Both the position numbers and the translations under genes were made by a program. A stretch of DNA of 64,000 nucleotides, from NCBI RefSeq assembly GCF_037976325.1, contig NZ_CP150265.1, positions 3,467,501 through 3,531,500 on the forward strand. The letters run 5' to 3'. Of this stretch, positions 9,063 through 17,659 are shown piece after piece; position 1 is the stretch's first letter; every line of letters begins with the position of its first letter. Source of the stretch: Paenibacillus sp. FSL K6-3182 (GTDB taxonomy: Bacteria; Bacillota; Bacilli; Paenibacillales; Paenibacillaceae). The notes under the pieces are model-generated. The model made no database searches. It saw only the letters and a program-made list of their open reading frames with translations, and was not told the origin of the DNA.

Positions 9063-9090
9063 TTACAGCGATTGTGAAATCGTGTAAAAT
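9063..9090 (+). promoter_or_regulatory. Candidate sigma-A promoter of corA
   Basis: TTACAG at 9063-9068 and TAAAAT at 9085-9090 are separated by 16 bp and lie about 60 bp before the corA start. No M-box-like magnesium riboswitch fits in the short leader. Confidence 0.45.
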
Positions 9091-9152
9091 GATAAAGTTG
9101 AACAATCGGTCATAAGATCGATCGTGTGCCGCTTAGAACGGAGGAACATCCT

Positions 9153-10103
9153 TTGATTAAAATAGTAGGTTATACAAAACAAAAGCAATGGTTAACTGAT
9201 TTAACGATAGAAGATCTAAACTCGCCTGAGCTTGACTGGTATTGGGTCGACTTTAGTAACCCGAAGGAAGAGGAGTGCAGACTGCTCGATACCTTTTTTC
9301 ATTTTCATCCGCTCGCTATCGAGGATTGCTACCATTTGCTTCAGCGGCCGAAAGTAGATCATTACGACGATATTCATTTTTTTGTGCTGCACGAAATTGA
9401 GCGTAAGACGTTGACTGTAAATGAAATCAATATGTTCATCGGTCCAACGTTTATTGTTACGTTTCATTATGAGCGTTCACCAGAGATTGAGGAAGCTCAA
9501 ACTAAGCTATTATCGAGCACGAAGATCGGCGAGAAAGGCCAGCTATATGCGGCATATCTCGTAATAGACAAGCTGGTTGATCAATATTTTCCTGCGGTTC
9601 ATGAGCTGGAAGACCAGCTTCTTGACATGGAAATCGGAAGCGGCGACGAACAAAGTCAAACTGCTATGAGCGATATTTTCAACATACGGTCTAGGCTGCT
9701 GCGTTTGCGCAAAACGATTGTCCCCATGCGTGATTTATTGTATCGTATAACGAATTCCGATCGCATTGAAGGGCTGAAGCCTTATATGGCCTTTTATCAT
9801 GATATTTATGATCATTTGCTCAAATTGACTGAAATGATGGATTCAAGTCGAGAGATGACGGCAGATCTTCGCGACAGCTTCATTTCCTTTAACTCCAATC
9901 GCATGAACTCGATTATGAAAACTCTTACCGTAATCACGACGATCTTCATGCCGCTCACTTTTTTGGCTGGTATTTATGGTATGAACTTTCGTAATATGCC
10001 TGAGCTGGAGTGGACGTGGGGTTATTTTGCTGTCATAACGATTATGCTCGTCATCGGGCTTGGCATGTATGCTTGGTTCCGAAGCAAAGGTTGGTTTAAA
10101 TGA
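9153..10103 (+). CDS. corA: CorA family magnesium/divalent cation transporter
   Basis: CorA forms pentameric Mg2+ (or Co2+/Ni2+) channels in the cytoplasmic membrane. The N-terminal cytoplasmic domain has the usual features (FHFHPLAIEDC near residue 50, then PKVDHYDDIHFFVLHEI). The long stalk helix leads into two C-terminal transmembrane helices, with the signature YGMNF between them. The C-terminus is basic (RSKGWFK). The TTG at 9153 is preceded by GGAGG at 9140-9144 with 8 nt spacing, giving 316 residues; an upstream in-frame GTG at 9126 would put the ribosome site inside the gene. It appears monocistronic or co-transcribed with the next gene. Confidence 0.92.
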   Translation: MIKIVGYTKQKQWLTDLTIEDLNSPELDWYWVDFSNPKEEECRLLDTFFHFHPLAIEDCYHLLQRPKVDHYDDIHFFVLHEIERKTLTVNEINMFIGPTFIVTFHYERSPEIEEAQTKLLSSTKIGEKGQLYAAYLVIDKLVDQYFPAVHELEDQLLDMEIGSGDEQSQTAMSDIFNIRSRLLRLRKTIVPMRDLLYRITNSDRIEGLKPYMAFYHDIYDHLLKLTEMMDSSREMTADLRDSFISFNSNRMNSIMKTLTVITTIFMPLTFLAGIYGMNFRNMPELEWTWGYFAVITIMLVIGLGMYAWFRSKGWFK

Positions 10104-10125
10104 ATGTTAAGGAGCTTGGAGAGCA

Positions 10126-10950
10126 ATGGAGATGAAAGAACCTGCTCGGATGAGCAAAAAGCGGCTGTTCACCATAGTCGGCATTATGGCAGGCATTATG
10201 CTTGTACTCGTCGTGATGCTTTATTTAATGATTATTTCACTCGGAAATCGCAATGCGGTTAATCTCTCAAAGTCTGAGCAAGCATTGCATTACTCCTATT
10301 TTTCAAAGACTTCAACTAGTGGGGTAAAGCTGCACGTACTGCAAACAAAGCCAGCCTATGTCACGCTTGAAACGATCAATACAAATGTTACCCTTACTGG
10401 GAAGGTCGGCATTAACGGCGGATTTTTTTACGGCAACCAGCTATTAAGCATCGGAGTCGTAAATAGCATTCCGGTTAATAAGGAAATTGGCAATTTCGGA
10501 ACGGGAAGTGAAAACGTGAAATATGCGCGTGGCACACTCGTTTGGGATGGCGCTTCTGATTCATTAAGCGTTCAGGTTGCAAGCCAAGCGTCCGAGATAA
10601 AAGTGAAGGATCACACACGTTTCTGGGCACAAGGCGGTATAAGCATGAGCTTAGGCGATGATGCACATTGGATCGAGCAGTCGGTTAAGGAGAATGCGCC
10701 GTTCCCAGATGACAATCGCTTGCGATCGGCAGCGGTGTACGATCAAGCAGGGACGTTATTCTTAATTGTTAGTGAAACGAAGAACTCGCTTGCCGTATTT
10801 AGAGAAGCAATTATATCAAGCATTGGCGATGGAAAGCTGGTTGACGGCATATTTCTAGATGGTGACGGGTCGTCCCAGCTTTTTGGCAGCAAGGCATCGT
10901 TGCCTGGAGATAATAGACCGGTTGTACAAATGATTCGGATCGTAAAATGA
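10126..10950 (+). CDS. Membrane-anchored phosphodiester glycosidase (NAGPA-type) domain protein
   Basis: A 274-residue protein with a single N-terminal membrane helix (about residues 15-40, type II or signal anchor) and an outer domain resembling the phosphodiester glycosidase/NAGPA (DUF2233) family. The conserved NGGFF motif is present near residue 98, and an acidic LDGDGSSQLFGS motif near 244-255 matches the DGGGSS-type site of the family. Such proteins act on cell-surface glycans in firmicutes; the substrate here is unknown. Two in-frame ATGs (10126 and 10132) occur; GGAG at 10118 is close and AAGGAG at 10109 is further upstream. It lies between corA and hrpB with short gaps. Confidence 0.78.
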   Translation: MEMKEPARMSKKRLFTIVGIMAGIMLVLVVMLYLMIISLGNRNAVNLSKSEQALHYSYFSKTSTSGVKLHVLQTKPAYVTLETINTNVTLTGKVGINGGFFYGNQLLSIGVVNSIPVNKEIGNFGTGSENVKYARGTLVWDGASDSLSVQVASQASEIKVKDHTRFWAQGGISMSLGDDAHWIEQSVKENAPFPDDNRLRSAAVYDQAGTLFLIVSETKNSLAVFREAIISSIGDGKLVDGIFLDGDGSSQLFGSKASLPGDNRPVVQMIRIVK

Positions 10951-10977
10951 GTTGAGATAAGATAAGGAGCAATCAGC

Positions 10978-13518
10978 ATGAATCAACAGCAATTGCCGAT
11001 TGATCAGGTATTGCCGGAACTGCTATTGGCTCTGCAAAGCGGTGTAAATGTGGTGCTGATCGCAGAGCCGGGGGCCGGAAAGACAACACGAGTTCCGCTT
11101 GCGCTGCTTGATCAGCCATGGCTGGGAAGCAAAAAAATAATAATGCTTGAGCCGCGAAGACTCGCCGCACGTTCAGCCGCACAGTTTATGGCAAAATCGC
11201 TTGGCGAGCAGGCTGGTGAAACGATCGGTTACCGGGTGAGATTAGATTCTCGGGTTAGTTCGCAAACACGCATTGAAGTGGTGACGGAAGGTGTATTAAC
11301 GCGCATGCTGCAGGAGGACCCCGCACTCGAGCAGGTTGGGGCGATCTTGTTTGATGAATTCCATGAACGGCACTTGCATGGCGATCTTGGCTTAACGCTT
11401 TGCTTGCAGTCACAGCAATTGCTGAGAGATGATTTGCGCCTCGTTATTATGTCAGCAACGCTTGACGCAGAGCCGATAGCCGAGCTGCTTGAGGGTGCAC
11501 CAATTATTAGCAGTGAAGGCCGGGTTTTCCCTGTTGAGACACAGTACATGAAAGCAAAGCTTACGGGACCTATAGAGCCCCACATGGCACGAACGATTAT
11601 GGAAGCGCTCCGTTCGTTTGATGGAGATGTATTAGCGTTTTTGCCTGGTGTTGCAGAGATACGCCGCACAGCCCGATGGTTAATGGAGAGCGGAGTATCT
11701 TCATTTGCTCGAGTAGAGGAGCTGCATGGCAGCTTGCCGCTCGAGAAACAAGATACGGCTGTAGCGCCATGCGCTGATGGCGAACGCAAGGTTGTGCTTG
11801 CGACTTCCATTGCAGAATCAAGTCTGACCGTTGAAGGAGTTAAGGTTGTGGTAGACAGCGGCTTAATGCGAGTTCCTCGGTTTTCTCCAAGAACAGGCAT
11901 GACTCGGCTGGAAACATTGCCTGTTTCGATCGCTTCCGCGGATCAGCGTCGAGGGAGAGCAGGAAGGTTGGCTAAAGGCGTTTGTTATCGGTTATGGACA
12001 GAGCAAGAGCATGTTTATTTGCCGAAACAGAGTTCACCCGAGCTGCTTGAGGCAGATCTTGCTTCCCTTGCCCTTGAGCTAGCCATTTGGGGAATAAAAG
12101 ATCCGCTGGAGCTTAATTGGTTGACGCCGCCGCCTGCAGCTGCTTATGAGCAAGCGGTTGCTTTGCTGAAAGAGCTAAACGCAATAGATGGTGACAGTAA
12201 ACCAACAGCCGAGGGAGTGAAGATGGCACAGTTTGGTTTGCATCCGCGGCTCGGTGCCATGATTTTGCAGGCTTCAGAGCTAGGTTCTGCGAGACTCGCA
12301 TGTGATGCAGCAGCTTTGCTAAGCGAACGTGATTTACTTCCACAGGAGCGCAATGTAGATGTGCAGCTACGGTTGGATTTGTTATATCAGCTATCCGGAA
12401 AAGATGGCAAACTGCTTATAGGCGGCAGCTCCGAGCATCCTAGCAGTGGCGCAGTACGCCGAATTATCGCGCAAGCGGATCAATGGGAGCGGAAATTGTC
12501 AGCGCAAACCGCTGCCGAGACAGCTTCTGAGAAAACAGCTCAGCACAAGTCGCCTATTCCGATTGGCATTTTGCTGGCATTTGCGTATCCGGACCGAATC
12601 GCTCAAAGGCGCAGCGATGGCCGATACTTATTAGCTAATGGCAGAGGCGCTGTACTGCCTGAACTTCAGCCGCTATCGCGATCAGCTTATCTTGCTGCTT
12701 GCGAGCTCGATGATACAGGCTCCGAAAGCCGGATACGGTTAGCGGCTGAACTTCATCTAAGCGATATCGAGCATTATCTAAGTGGCTATATAACAGCTGA
12801 AGAGGTCGTAGAGTGGGATGCAGCTGCACAAGCTGTTCGTGCAAGGAAACGATTGCGGCTTGGCAGTATTGTGATGAAAGAAACCATTCTTCAGAAACCG
12901 GATGAACAACTTGTTGCGGATGCTTTGATTACTGCGATTCAGGAAACTGGATTTGTAATGCTGCCAATGAGCAAGCAAGCGCAGCAGTTGAAAGCAAGGA
13001 TGAAGCTGATGGCGCTTGCTGGCGATGATTGGCCCGATGCTTCCGATGAAGCGCTTCTCGGCACGCTCGAAGAGTGGTTGAAGCCGCATCTATTTGGGAT
13101 GAAGAGCCGTGCTGATTTACAGAAGCTCTCCATGCTTCAGCTGCTTGAAGGCAATCTTAGCTGGAAGCAAAAACAAGAGCTTGATGAGCAGGTTCCTACC
13201 CATATCGTTGTGCCAAGCGGTTCTCGCATACCGATAGACTACAGTGATCCGGAGTCGCCAGTGCTAGCCGTAAGGTTACAGGAGCTATTTGGTCTAACAG
13301 ACACACCACGACTAGCAAGGGGTAGATTGCCGATTACACTGCATCTTTTATCTCCGTCGCAGCGACCGGTTCAAGTCACACGTGATTTGCGCAGCTTTTG
13401 GGAGAATACGTATTTCGAAGTAAAGAAGGATTTGAAAGGACGTTATCCGAAGCATTATTGGCCGGATGATCCTAACACAGCGATGCCGACGAATCGAGCG
13501 AAGCCGAGAAACACATAA
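10978..13518 (+). CDS. hrpB: ATP-dependent helicase HrpB
   Basis: A DEAH-type superfamily 2 RNA/DNA helicase of 846 residues, the normal length of HrpB. Walker A AEPGAGKTTRVP is near residues 29-40, the DEAH-box variant DEFHER near 121-126, motif III MSATLD near 157, motif VI QRRGRAGR near 322-329. The HA2-like segment and the C-terminal HrpB-specific region, ending in the family pattern FWENTYFEVKKDLKGRYPKH with WPDDP, are all present. The ATG has AAGGAG 8 nt upstream. The cellular role of HrpB in firmicutes is not established. Confidence 0.93.
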   Translation: MNQQQLPIDQVLPELLLALQSGVNVVLIAEPGAGKTTRVPLALLDQPWLGSKKIIMLEPRRLAARSAAQFMAKSLGEQAGETIGYRVRLDSRVSSQTRIEVVTEGVLTRMLQEDPALEQVGAILFDEFHERHLHGDLGLTLCLQSQQLLRDDLRLVIMSATLDAEPIAELLEGAPIISSEGRVFPVETQYMKAKLTGPIEPHMARTIMEALRSFDGDVLAFLPGVAEIRRTARWLMESGVSSFARVEELHGSLPLEKQDTAVAPCADGERKVVLATSIAESSLTVEGVKVVVDSGLMRVPRFSPRTGMTRLETLPVSIASADQRRGRAGRLAKGVCYRLWTEQEHVYLPKQSSPELLEADLASLALELAIWGIKDPLELNWLTPPPAAAYEQAVALLKELNAIDGDSKPTAEGVKMAQFGLHPRLGAMILQASELGSARLACDAAALLSERDLLPQERNVDVQLRLDLLYQLSGKDGKLLIGGSSEHPSSGAVRRIIAQADQWERKLSAQTAAETASEKTAQHKSPIPIGILLAFAYPDRIAQRRSDGRYLLANGRGAVLPELQPLSRSAYLAACELDDTGSESRIRLAAELHLSDIEHYLSGYITAEEVVEWDAAAQAVRARKRLRLGSIVMKETILQKPDEQLVADALITAIQETGFVMLPMSKQAQQLKARMKLMALAGDDWPDASDEALLGTLEEWLKPHLFGMKSRADLQKLSMLQLLEGNLSWKQKQELDEQVPTHIVVPSGSRIPIDYSDPESPVLAVRLQELFGLTDTPRLARGRLPITLHLLSPSQRPVQVTRDLRSFWENTYFEVKKDLKGRYPKHYWPDDPNTAMPTNRAKPRNT

Positions 13519-13584
13519 GGGACTCAGCTGTTTCTGCCAAAGCACGAGAAATCTCCCTATTCTGAGAGGATGTGTGCCAAAGCA

Positions 13585-13875
13585 ATGATCATTTATTTAG
13601 TTATACTATATTTGCTATTTATAAATATTTACACGTTTGCGCTTATGGGCTTTGATAAGAAAAGCGCTAAGAAGCAGCGCAGGCGTGTTCCCGAAAAACG
13701 ATTGTTTTTGCTGAGTGCCATTGGCGGTGCAGGCGGAACATGGCTTGCGATGAAAAAATGGCGTCATAAAACAAAACATCGCTCGTTTACGGTAGGAATT
13801 CCTTTTCTGTTTGTACTAAATATATTACTCATTCTAGGAGCTGCCAAGCTTATTGGAATGACTGTAAACTCTTGA
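13585..13875 (+). CDS. DUF1294 family small membrane protein
   Basis: A 96-residue inner membrane protein of the DUF1294 family. A first hydrophobic helix is followed by the family pattern MGFDKKSAKK, a basic VPEKRLF segment, the GGAGGTWLAM glycine-rich turn, RHKTKH and a second hydrophobic helix. The start is uncertain: ATG 13585 matches the usual family N-terminus but its GAGAGG site is 14 nt away, while ATG 13570 is in frame and immediately behind that site. Function is unknown for the family. A clear rho-independent terminator follows at 13883. Confidence 0.82.
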   Translation: MIIYLVILYLLFINIYTFALMGFDKKSAKKQRRRVPEKRLFLLSAIGGAGGTWLAMKKWRHKTKHRSFTVGIPFLFVLNILLILGAAKLIGMTVNS

Positions 13876-13882
13876 TTGCTTT

Positions 13883-13922
13883 GAGAAGCCTTCCTATGGT
13901 ATATTGGGGCTTCTCTTTTTTT
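13883..13922 (+). terminator. Rho-independent terminator after the DUF1294 gene
   Basis: GAGAAGCC at 13883-13890 pairs with GGCTTCTC at 13908-13915, followed by a run of T. Confidence 0.8.
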
Positions 13923-13954
13923 CTTGCACACCACAAACTTAGGAGGTAACTGAC

Positions 13955-16036
13955 ATGACCGTTCAAAGTGCCTATCAAGAAGAGCAGGATCGATTAACCG
14001 AGTCGCTGAATGATATTGTAAATCAGCTTCAAGAAATTGGTCCACGCTACAAAGGCGATGATTTCACAGAGCAAATGCTCGATTTACAGCAAGAGGAACG
14101 TAGACTTAGACTTGAAATATCGAAGCGTGAGCCTTATTTTGGCCGCATTGATTTTCAAGAGTTGCCAGTGGGCGAAACAAAGCCCTTATATATTGGAAAA
14201 GCCGGCGTGGCAAAGCAAGGCAGCAATGAGCTGCTTGTCATCGATTGGCGTGCGCCAGCAGCAAGCTTGTTTTATTCCTTCACAGGCGGAGAAGCGCCAG
14301 CTTCTTATCAATCGCCTGACGGAGAAATTGAAGGATATGTCCATTTAAAGCGAAATTTCATGATCCGCCAGGGAGAAATCATTCGTCTGGTTGATAGTTA
14401 TGTACGCGGCCAAGAAGAAGGCTCGGTAACGGATGAATTCCTTTTGTATCGCTTAGGAGAGAACAAGGATAATAAGCTGCGTGATATCGTTTCTACGATT
14501 CAAGGCGAGCAAGACCGTATTATTCGTGCGGATCGTAACAAAGCGTTGTTTATACAGGGCGTCGCGGGAAGCGGTAAAACGACCGTTGCGCTGCATAGAC
14601 TTGCTTTCTTGCTTTATCAGTACGCCGATCGGATGCGAGCGGAGCGTATGATCATTTTTGCGCCGAACCGAATGTTCCTAGACTACATATCCGGTGTATT
14701 GCCAGAGCTAGGCGTGGGTGATATTCAGCAAACGACGTTCAGTGACTGGTCTCTTGAGCTCCTTGAGAAAACAGTATCTGTCAGCGATCCGTCTGATACG
14801 ATGGCTTATTGGTTCGAAGAACGCAGAACCGCTTCAGAAGTGGAGAATGCATCGGGGCGCTTTAAAGGGAATCTCGATTTTAAAGCAATTATAGATGAGC
14901 GAATCGCTAACTTTGAGCAACGAATTGTGCCAACGACATCTTTTATGCCAATTGACGGGCTTGAGCTGTCGCCAGAGCAAATTCGCGAGTGGTATGATAC
15001 CGATTATGGCGAAGAGACGCTCATGAAGAAACGAGATCGACTTGTTAGTCGGATTCGTCGCTGGATGGAGTCCGAGCTTAAGATGAAGCGGATTGTTGAT
15101 AAAAAAATAAGAGCGAAGGCGCTCACTAAGTTTAATAGCTACACCAAAAAAATTCCGGCATATACCTCTTTACAGCTATATGCTTCGTTATTCAGCGGCA
15201 AACAGCTTGAGAGCCGTATTCCTAAGGTTATCGCAGCTGCAACTGCCGAACGATTAAAGAAAGAAATGGCTGCTGCGGAGGATTTGGCACCACTCGCCTA
15301 TATCCAGCTTCAGCTATTTGGATTGCCGAAGCAGTTTTTCGATCATATCGTTATAGATGAAGCACAGGATTATTCTCCGTTTCAGCTGGAAGTACTGCGG
15401 CTGTGTCAAAGAACAGCATCGATGACCGTGCTAGGCGATTTGCAGCAAGGTATTCATGCCTACGCAGGCGTACAAAGCTGGACAGAGCTTACCGCTTTGT
15501 TTAATGAAGAGCAAATTGACTTTTATGAGCTCAATCGAAGCTATCGTTCGACAATGGAAATTATCGAATTTGCCAACAAAATTTTAGGAAGCATGATCGG
15601 CGAAGTCAAACCTGCGGTGCCTGTTTTCCGAAGCGGAGATGCCGTTCTTGCCGTGCCAGTTGAAAATGATAATTGGTTAGCTTCCATTGATGGTACAATC
15701 CGTGAATGGCAATCGAAGGCAGAGTATGAGACGATTTCTGTCATTGGCCGTACAGCGATTGAATGCGAAGAGATTTATAACTTCTTGATTAAGCAAGGTT
15801 TGGACGCTTCGTTAGTGCAGAGCAAGCAGCCTGCATATGGCGGCGGCCTGTCTGTAGTACCTGTCTATTTGTCTAAAGGATTGGAATTCGATGCCGTTCT
15901 TGTAGCAGATGCGAGCGAGGAAGCTTATTCTGAGCTTGATGCGAAGCTATTGTACGTCGGATGCACGCGCGCCTTGCATAAGCTTAAGCTGTTTTATCGC
16001 GGAAGACTCACATCACTGCTGGGCGACGAAGCTTAA
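13955..16036 (+). CDS. helD: HelD-like UvrD/Rep superfamily 1 helicase (RNA polymerase recycling ATPase)
   Basis: A 693-residue SF1 ATPase resembling HelD, which in Bacillus binds stalled or post-termination RNA polymerase and frees it from nucleic acid. The N-terminal 80 residues are a charged coiled coil (secondary-channel arm in HelD). A DWRAP motif near 92-97 is typical of HelD. Walker A is GVAGSGKTTVALHR near 202-215, Walker B VIDEAQDYSPFQ near 465-476, and late helicase motifs include GLEFDAVLV and YVGCTRALHKL close to the C-terminus. The ATG has AGGAGG upstream. It is an independent unit after the terminator at 13883. Classical UvrD is less likely because of the N-terminal arm. Confidence 0.88.
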   Translation: MTVQSAYQEEQDRLTESLNDIVNQLQEIGPRYKGDDFTEQMLDLQQEERRLRLEISKREPYFGRIDFQELPVGETKPLYIGKAGVAKQGSNELLVIDWRAPAASLFYSFTGGEAPASYQSPDGEIEGYVHLKRNFMIRQGEIIRLVDSYVRGQEEGSVTDEFLLYRLGENKDNKLRDIVSTIQGEQDRIIRADRNKALFIQGVAGSGKTTVALHRLAFLLYQYADRMRAERMIIFAPNRMFLDYISGVLPELGVGDIQQTTFSDWSLELLEKTVSVSDPSDTMAYWFEERRTASEVENASGRFKGNLDFKAIIDERIANFEQRIVPTTSFMPIDGLELSPEQIREWYDTDYGEETLMKKRDRLVSRIRRWMESELKMKRIVDKKIRAKALTKFNSYTKKIPAYTSLQLYASLFSGKQLESRIPKVIAAATAERLKKEMAAAEDLAPLAYIQLQLFGLPKQFFDHIVIDEAQDYSPFQLEVLRLCQRTASMTVLGDLQQGIHAYAGVQSWTELTALFNEEQIDFYELNRSYRSTMEIIEFANKILGSMIGEVKPAVPVFRSGDAVLAVPVENDNWLASIDGTIREWQSKAEYETISVIGRTAIECEEIYNFLIKQGLDASLVQSKQPAYGGGLSVVPVYLSKGLEFDAVLVADASEEAYSELDAKLLYVGCTRALHKLKLFYRGRLTSLLGDEA

Positions 16037-16086
16037 TTTCGATATAATAGGCAGCAACATAACGTCTATCCGGAGGCTACTTATTT

Positions 16087-16749
16087 ATGAACTGGGACGA
16101 ATGGCTGCCACCAGTATGGCTCTCTTTAAGAGTATCTATTATTGCTAGCATTATCGTTGCCATTATAGGAATGCTCGTAGCACGCTTCATGTCACGGCAT
16201 TCTTTTAAAGGCAAAAGTATCATAGAAACCTTCTTCATGCTTCCGCTTGTCCTCCCCCCAACCGTCGTTGGATTCATTCTTCTCATTACGCTTGGAAGAG
16301 GGAGCTGGATTGGTAAAGCGTACGAGTGGTTATTTACTCAACCTATCGTTTTCTCATGGATCGCCGCGGTTATCGCGGCGGTCATTGTTGCGTTTCCGCT
16401 CGTTTATCAGACGATGAAGGTTGGTTTTCTTTCTGTCGATCGCCATCTTGAGGATGCTGCACGTTCAGCAGGAGCCGGTGAGCTGCAGGTGCTGAGATAT
16501 ATCACGCTGCCGCTTGCTAAACGATCACTGACTACGGCATACCTGCTAGGATTTGCTAGAGGCCTTGGCGAGTTTGGCGCAACCTTGATGATTGCAGGAA
16601 ATATACCAGGTCGCACGCAGACAGTACCTACTGCTATATACATTGCTGTTGAGACAGGTGAAATGGGAATGGCTTGGGCTTGGACGATAGCCATCATTTC
16701 GTTCTCTTTTGTCATGCTGCTGTTTACGGGGCGCAAATTGGAACAATAA
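16087..16749 (+). CDS. modB: Molybdate ABC transporter permease (ModB), no modA or modC nearby
   Basis: Membrane subunit of a molybdate (or tungstate/sulfate-like) ABC importer. The 220-residue protein has about five helices, the FMLPLVLPPTVVGFILL segment near 50-67, and the EAA loop AARSAGAGELQVLRYITLPL near 121-140. FARGLGEFGATLMIAG-type residues near 155-172 are characteristic of ModB. The ATG follows CGGAGG. No binding protein or ATPase gene lies next to it: upstream is helD and downstream the EcsC-type gene, so partners must be encoded elsewhere. Molybdenum is needed by the xanthine dehydrogenase encoded at 46-50 kb. Confidence 0.88.
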   Translation: MNWDEWLPPVWLSLRVSIIASIIVAIIGMLVARFMSRHSFKGKSIIETFFMLPLVLPPTVVGFILLITLGRGSWIGKAYEWLFTQPIVFSWIAAVIAAVIVAFPLVYQTMKVGFLSVDRHLEDAARSAGAGELQVLRYITLPLAKRSLTTAYLLGFARGLGEFGATLMIAGNIPGRTQTVPTAIYIAVETGEMGMAWAWTIAIISFSFVMLLFTGRKLEQ

Positions 16750-16813
16750 TGTGAAGGACGAATCCGAATCTAGTTTTCTGCGTATTACTTGCGGAGAAGG
16801 AGCGTGCCCGAAG

Positions 16814-17659
16814 ATGCCTACTGAAAAGGATTCACCTGAAAATTTGAAATCTGCTTTGCTTGAAATAGAGAAATGGGAAAAAGAACAGAAGGATTTATGG
16901 TTTTGGGAAAAGCTTGGGCGTTTGCCATTTATGCTGCTCGACAAAATTACTCCAAAGTTTATACAGGAAAAACTTGGACTTGCAGTGGATGAGATCGGAA
17001 GCTATATTCAAAATGGCGGGAAATATTTGATTTCGGAGTGTTCGGTTATTGATAAACTGCATCAAAATGCTGCTCAGAACGATGTGCTTCTTGGAGCCGA
17101 TCATGAAGTGACGACCATTAACGATGCGGCTGATATGCCGTTGTCTATTTTAAACTTAACTGCTGAGCAATTGGCCTCCAGTCGTTCGAAAATGGCCACG
17201 CTTCAAGGGGCAACGACAGGAATTGGCGGCATTTTTACATTAGCGATCGATATTCCAGCCATACTCGGCTTATCGCTGAAGATCATTCAAGAAATTGCGA
17301 TTTGCTACGGATTTGATCCAAAAAGCAAGGAAGAACGTGTATTTGCAGTTAAAGTAATGCAATTTGCTTCTTCAGATATTGTAGGGAAAAAAGCGATACT
17401 TGATGAGCTCAGTGCTTATGAGGAAGTGAACCGTAGCAATCAAATGCTGTCGCAGCTGCAGGGCTGGAGTGAAGTGGTTGCTGTTTATCGGGACAATTTT
17501 GGCTGGAAGAAGCTATTTCAAATGATACCTGTGGCAGGCATGTTATTCGGAGCGTTCATCAATCGGGGCATGCTGAACGATGTTGCAGAAGCAGCAACCA
17601 TGCTGTATCGAAAACGCAGAGTATTGATAAAGCTGGGGGAAAATGAGGCGAAAGCATAA
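16814..17659 (+). CDS. EcsC family protein, coupled to nos
   Basis: A 281-residue EcsC-family protein. EcsC itself is a poorly understood product of the Bacillus ecsABC locus. The N-terminal third is charged and helical, the middle (about residues 120-185) contains a glycine-rich hydrophobic pair of segments (GATTGIGGIFTLAIDIPAI) that may dip into or cross the membrane, and a second hydrophobic segment with GMLFGAFINRG lies near the C-terminus. I chose ATG 16814 because AAGGAG is at 16797-16802; in-frame upstream codons including GTG 16751 lack a site. The stop TAA shares its last base with the nos ATG, so the two are likely translated together. Function unknown. Confidence 0.75.
   Translation: MPTEKDSPENLKSALLEIEKWEKEQKDLWFWEKLGRLPFMLLDKITPKFIQEKLGLAVDEIGSYIQNGGKYLISECSVIDKLHQNAAQNDVLLGADHEVTTINDAADMPLSILNLTAEQLASSRSKMATLQGATTGIGGIFTLAIDIPAILGLSLKIIQEIAICYGFDPKSKEERVFAVKVMQFASSDIVGKKAILDELSAYEEVNRSNQMLSQLQGWSEVVAVYRDNFGWKKLFQMIPVAGMLFGAFINRGMLNDVAEAATMLYRKRRVLIKLGENEAKA

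Noticed and set aside
11229..11900. 223-codon minus-strand frame inside hrpB
   Set aside because: It mirrors the coding strand of HrpB; its low-complexity Ser/Thr-rich product shows no domain.
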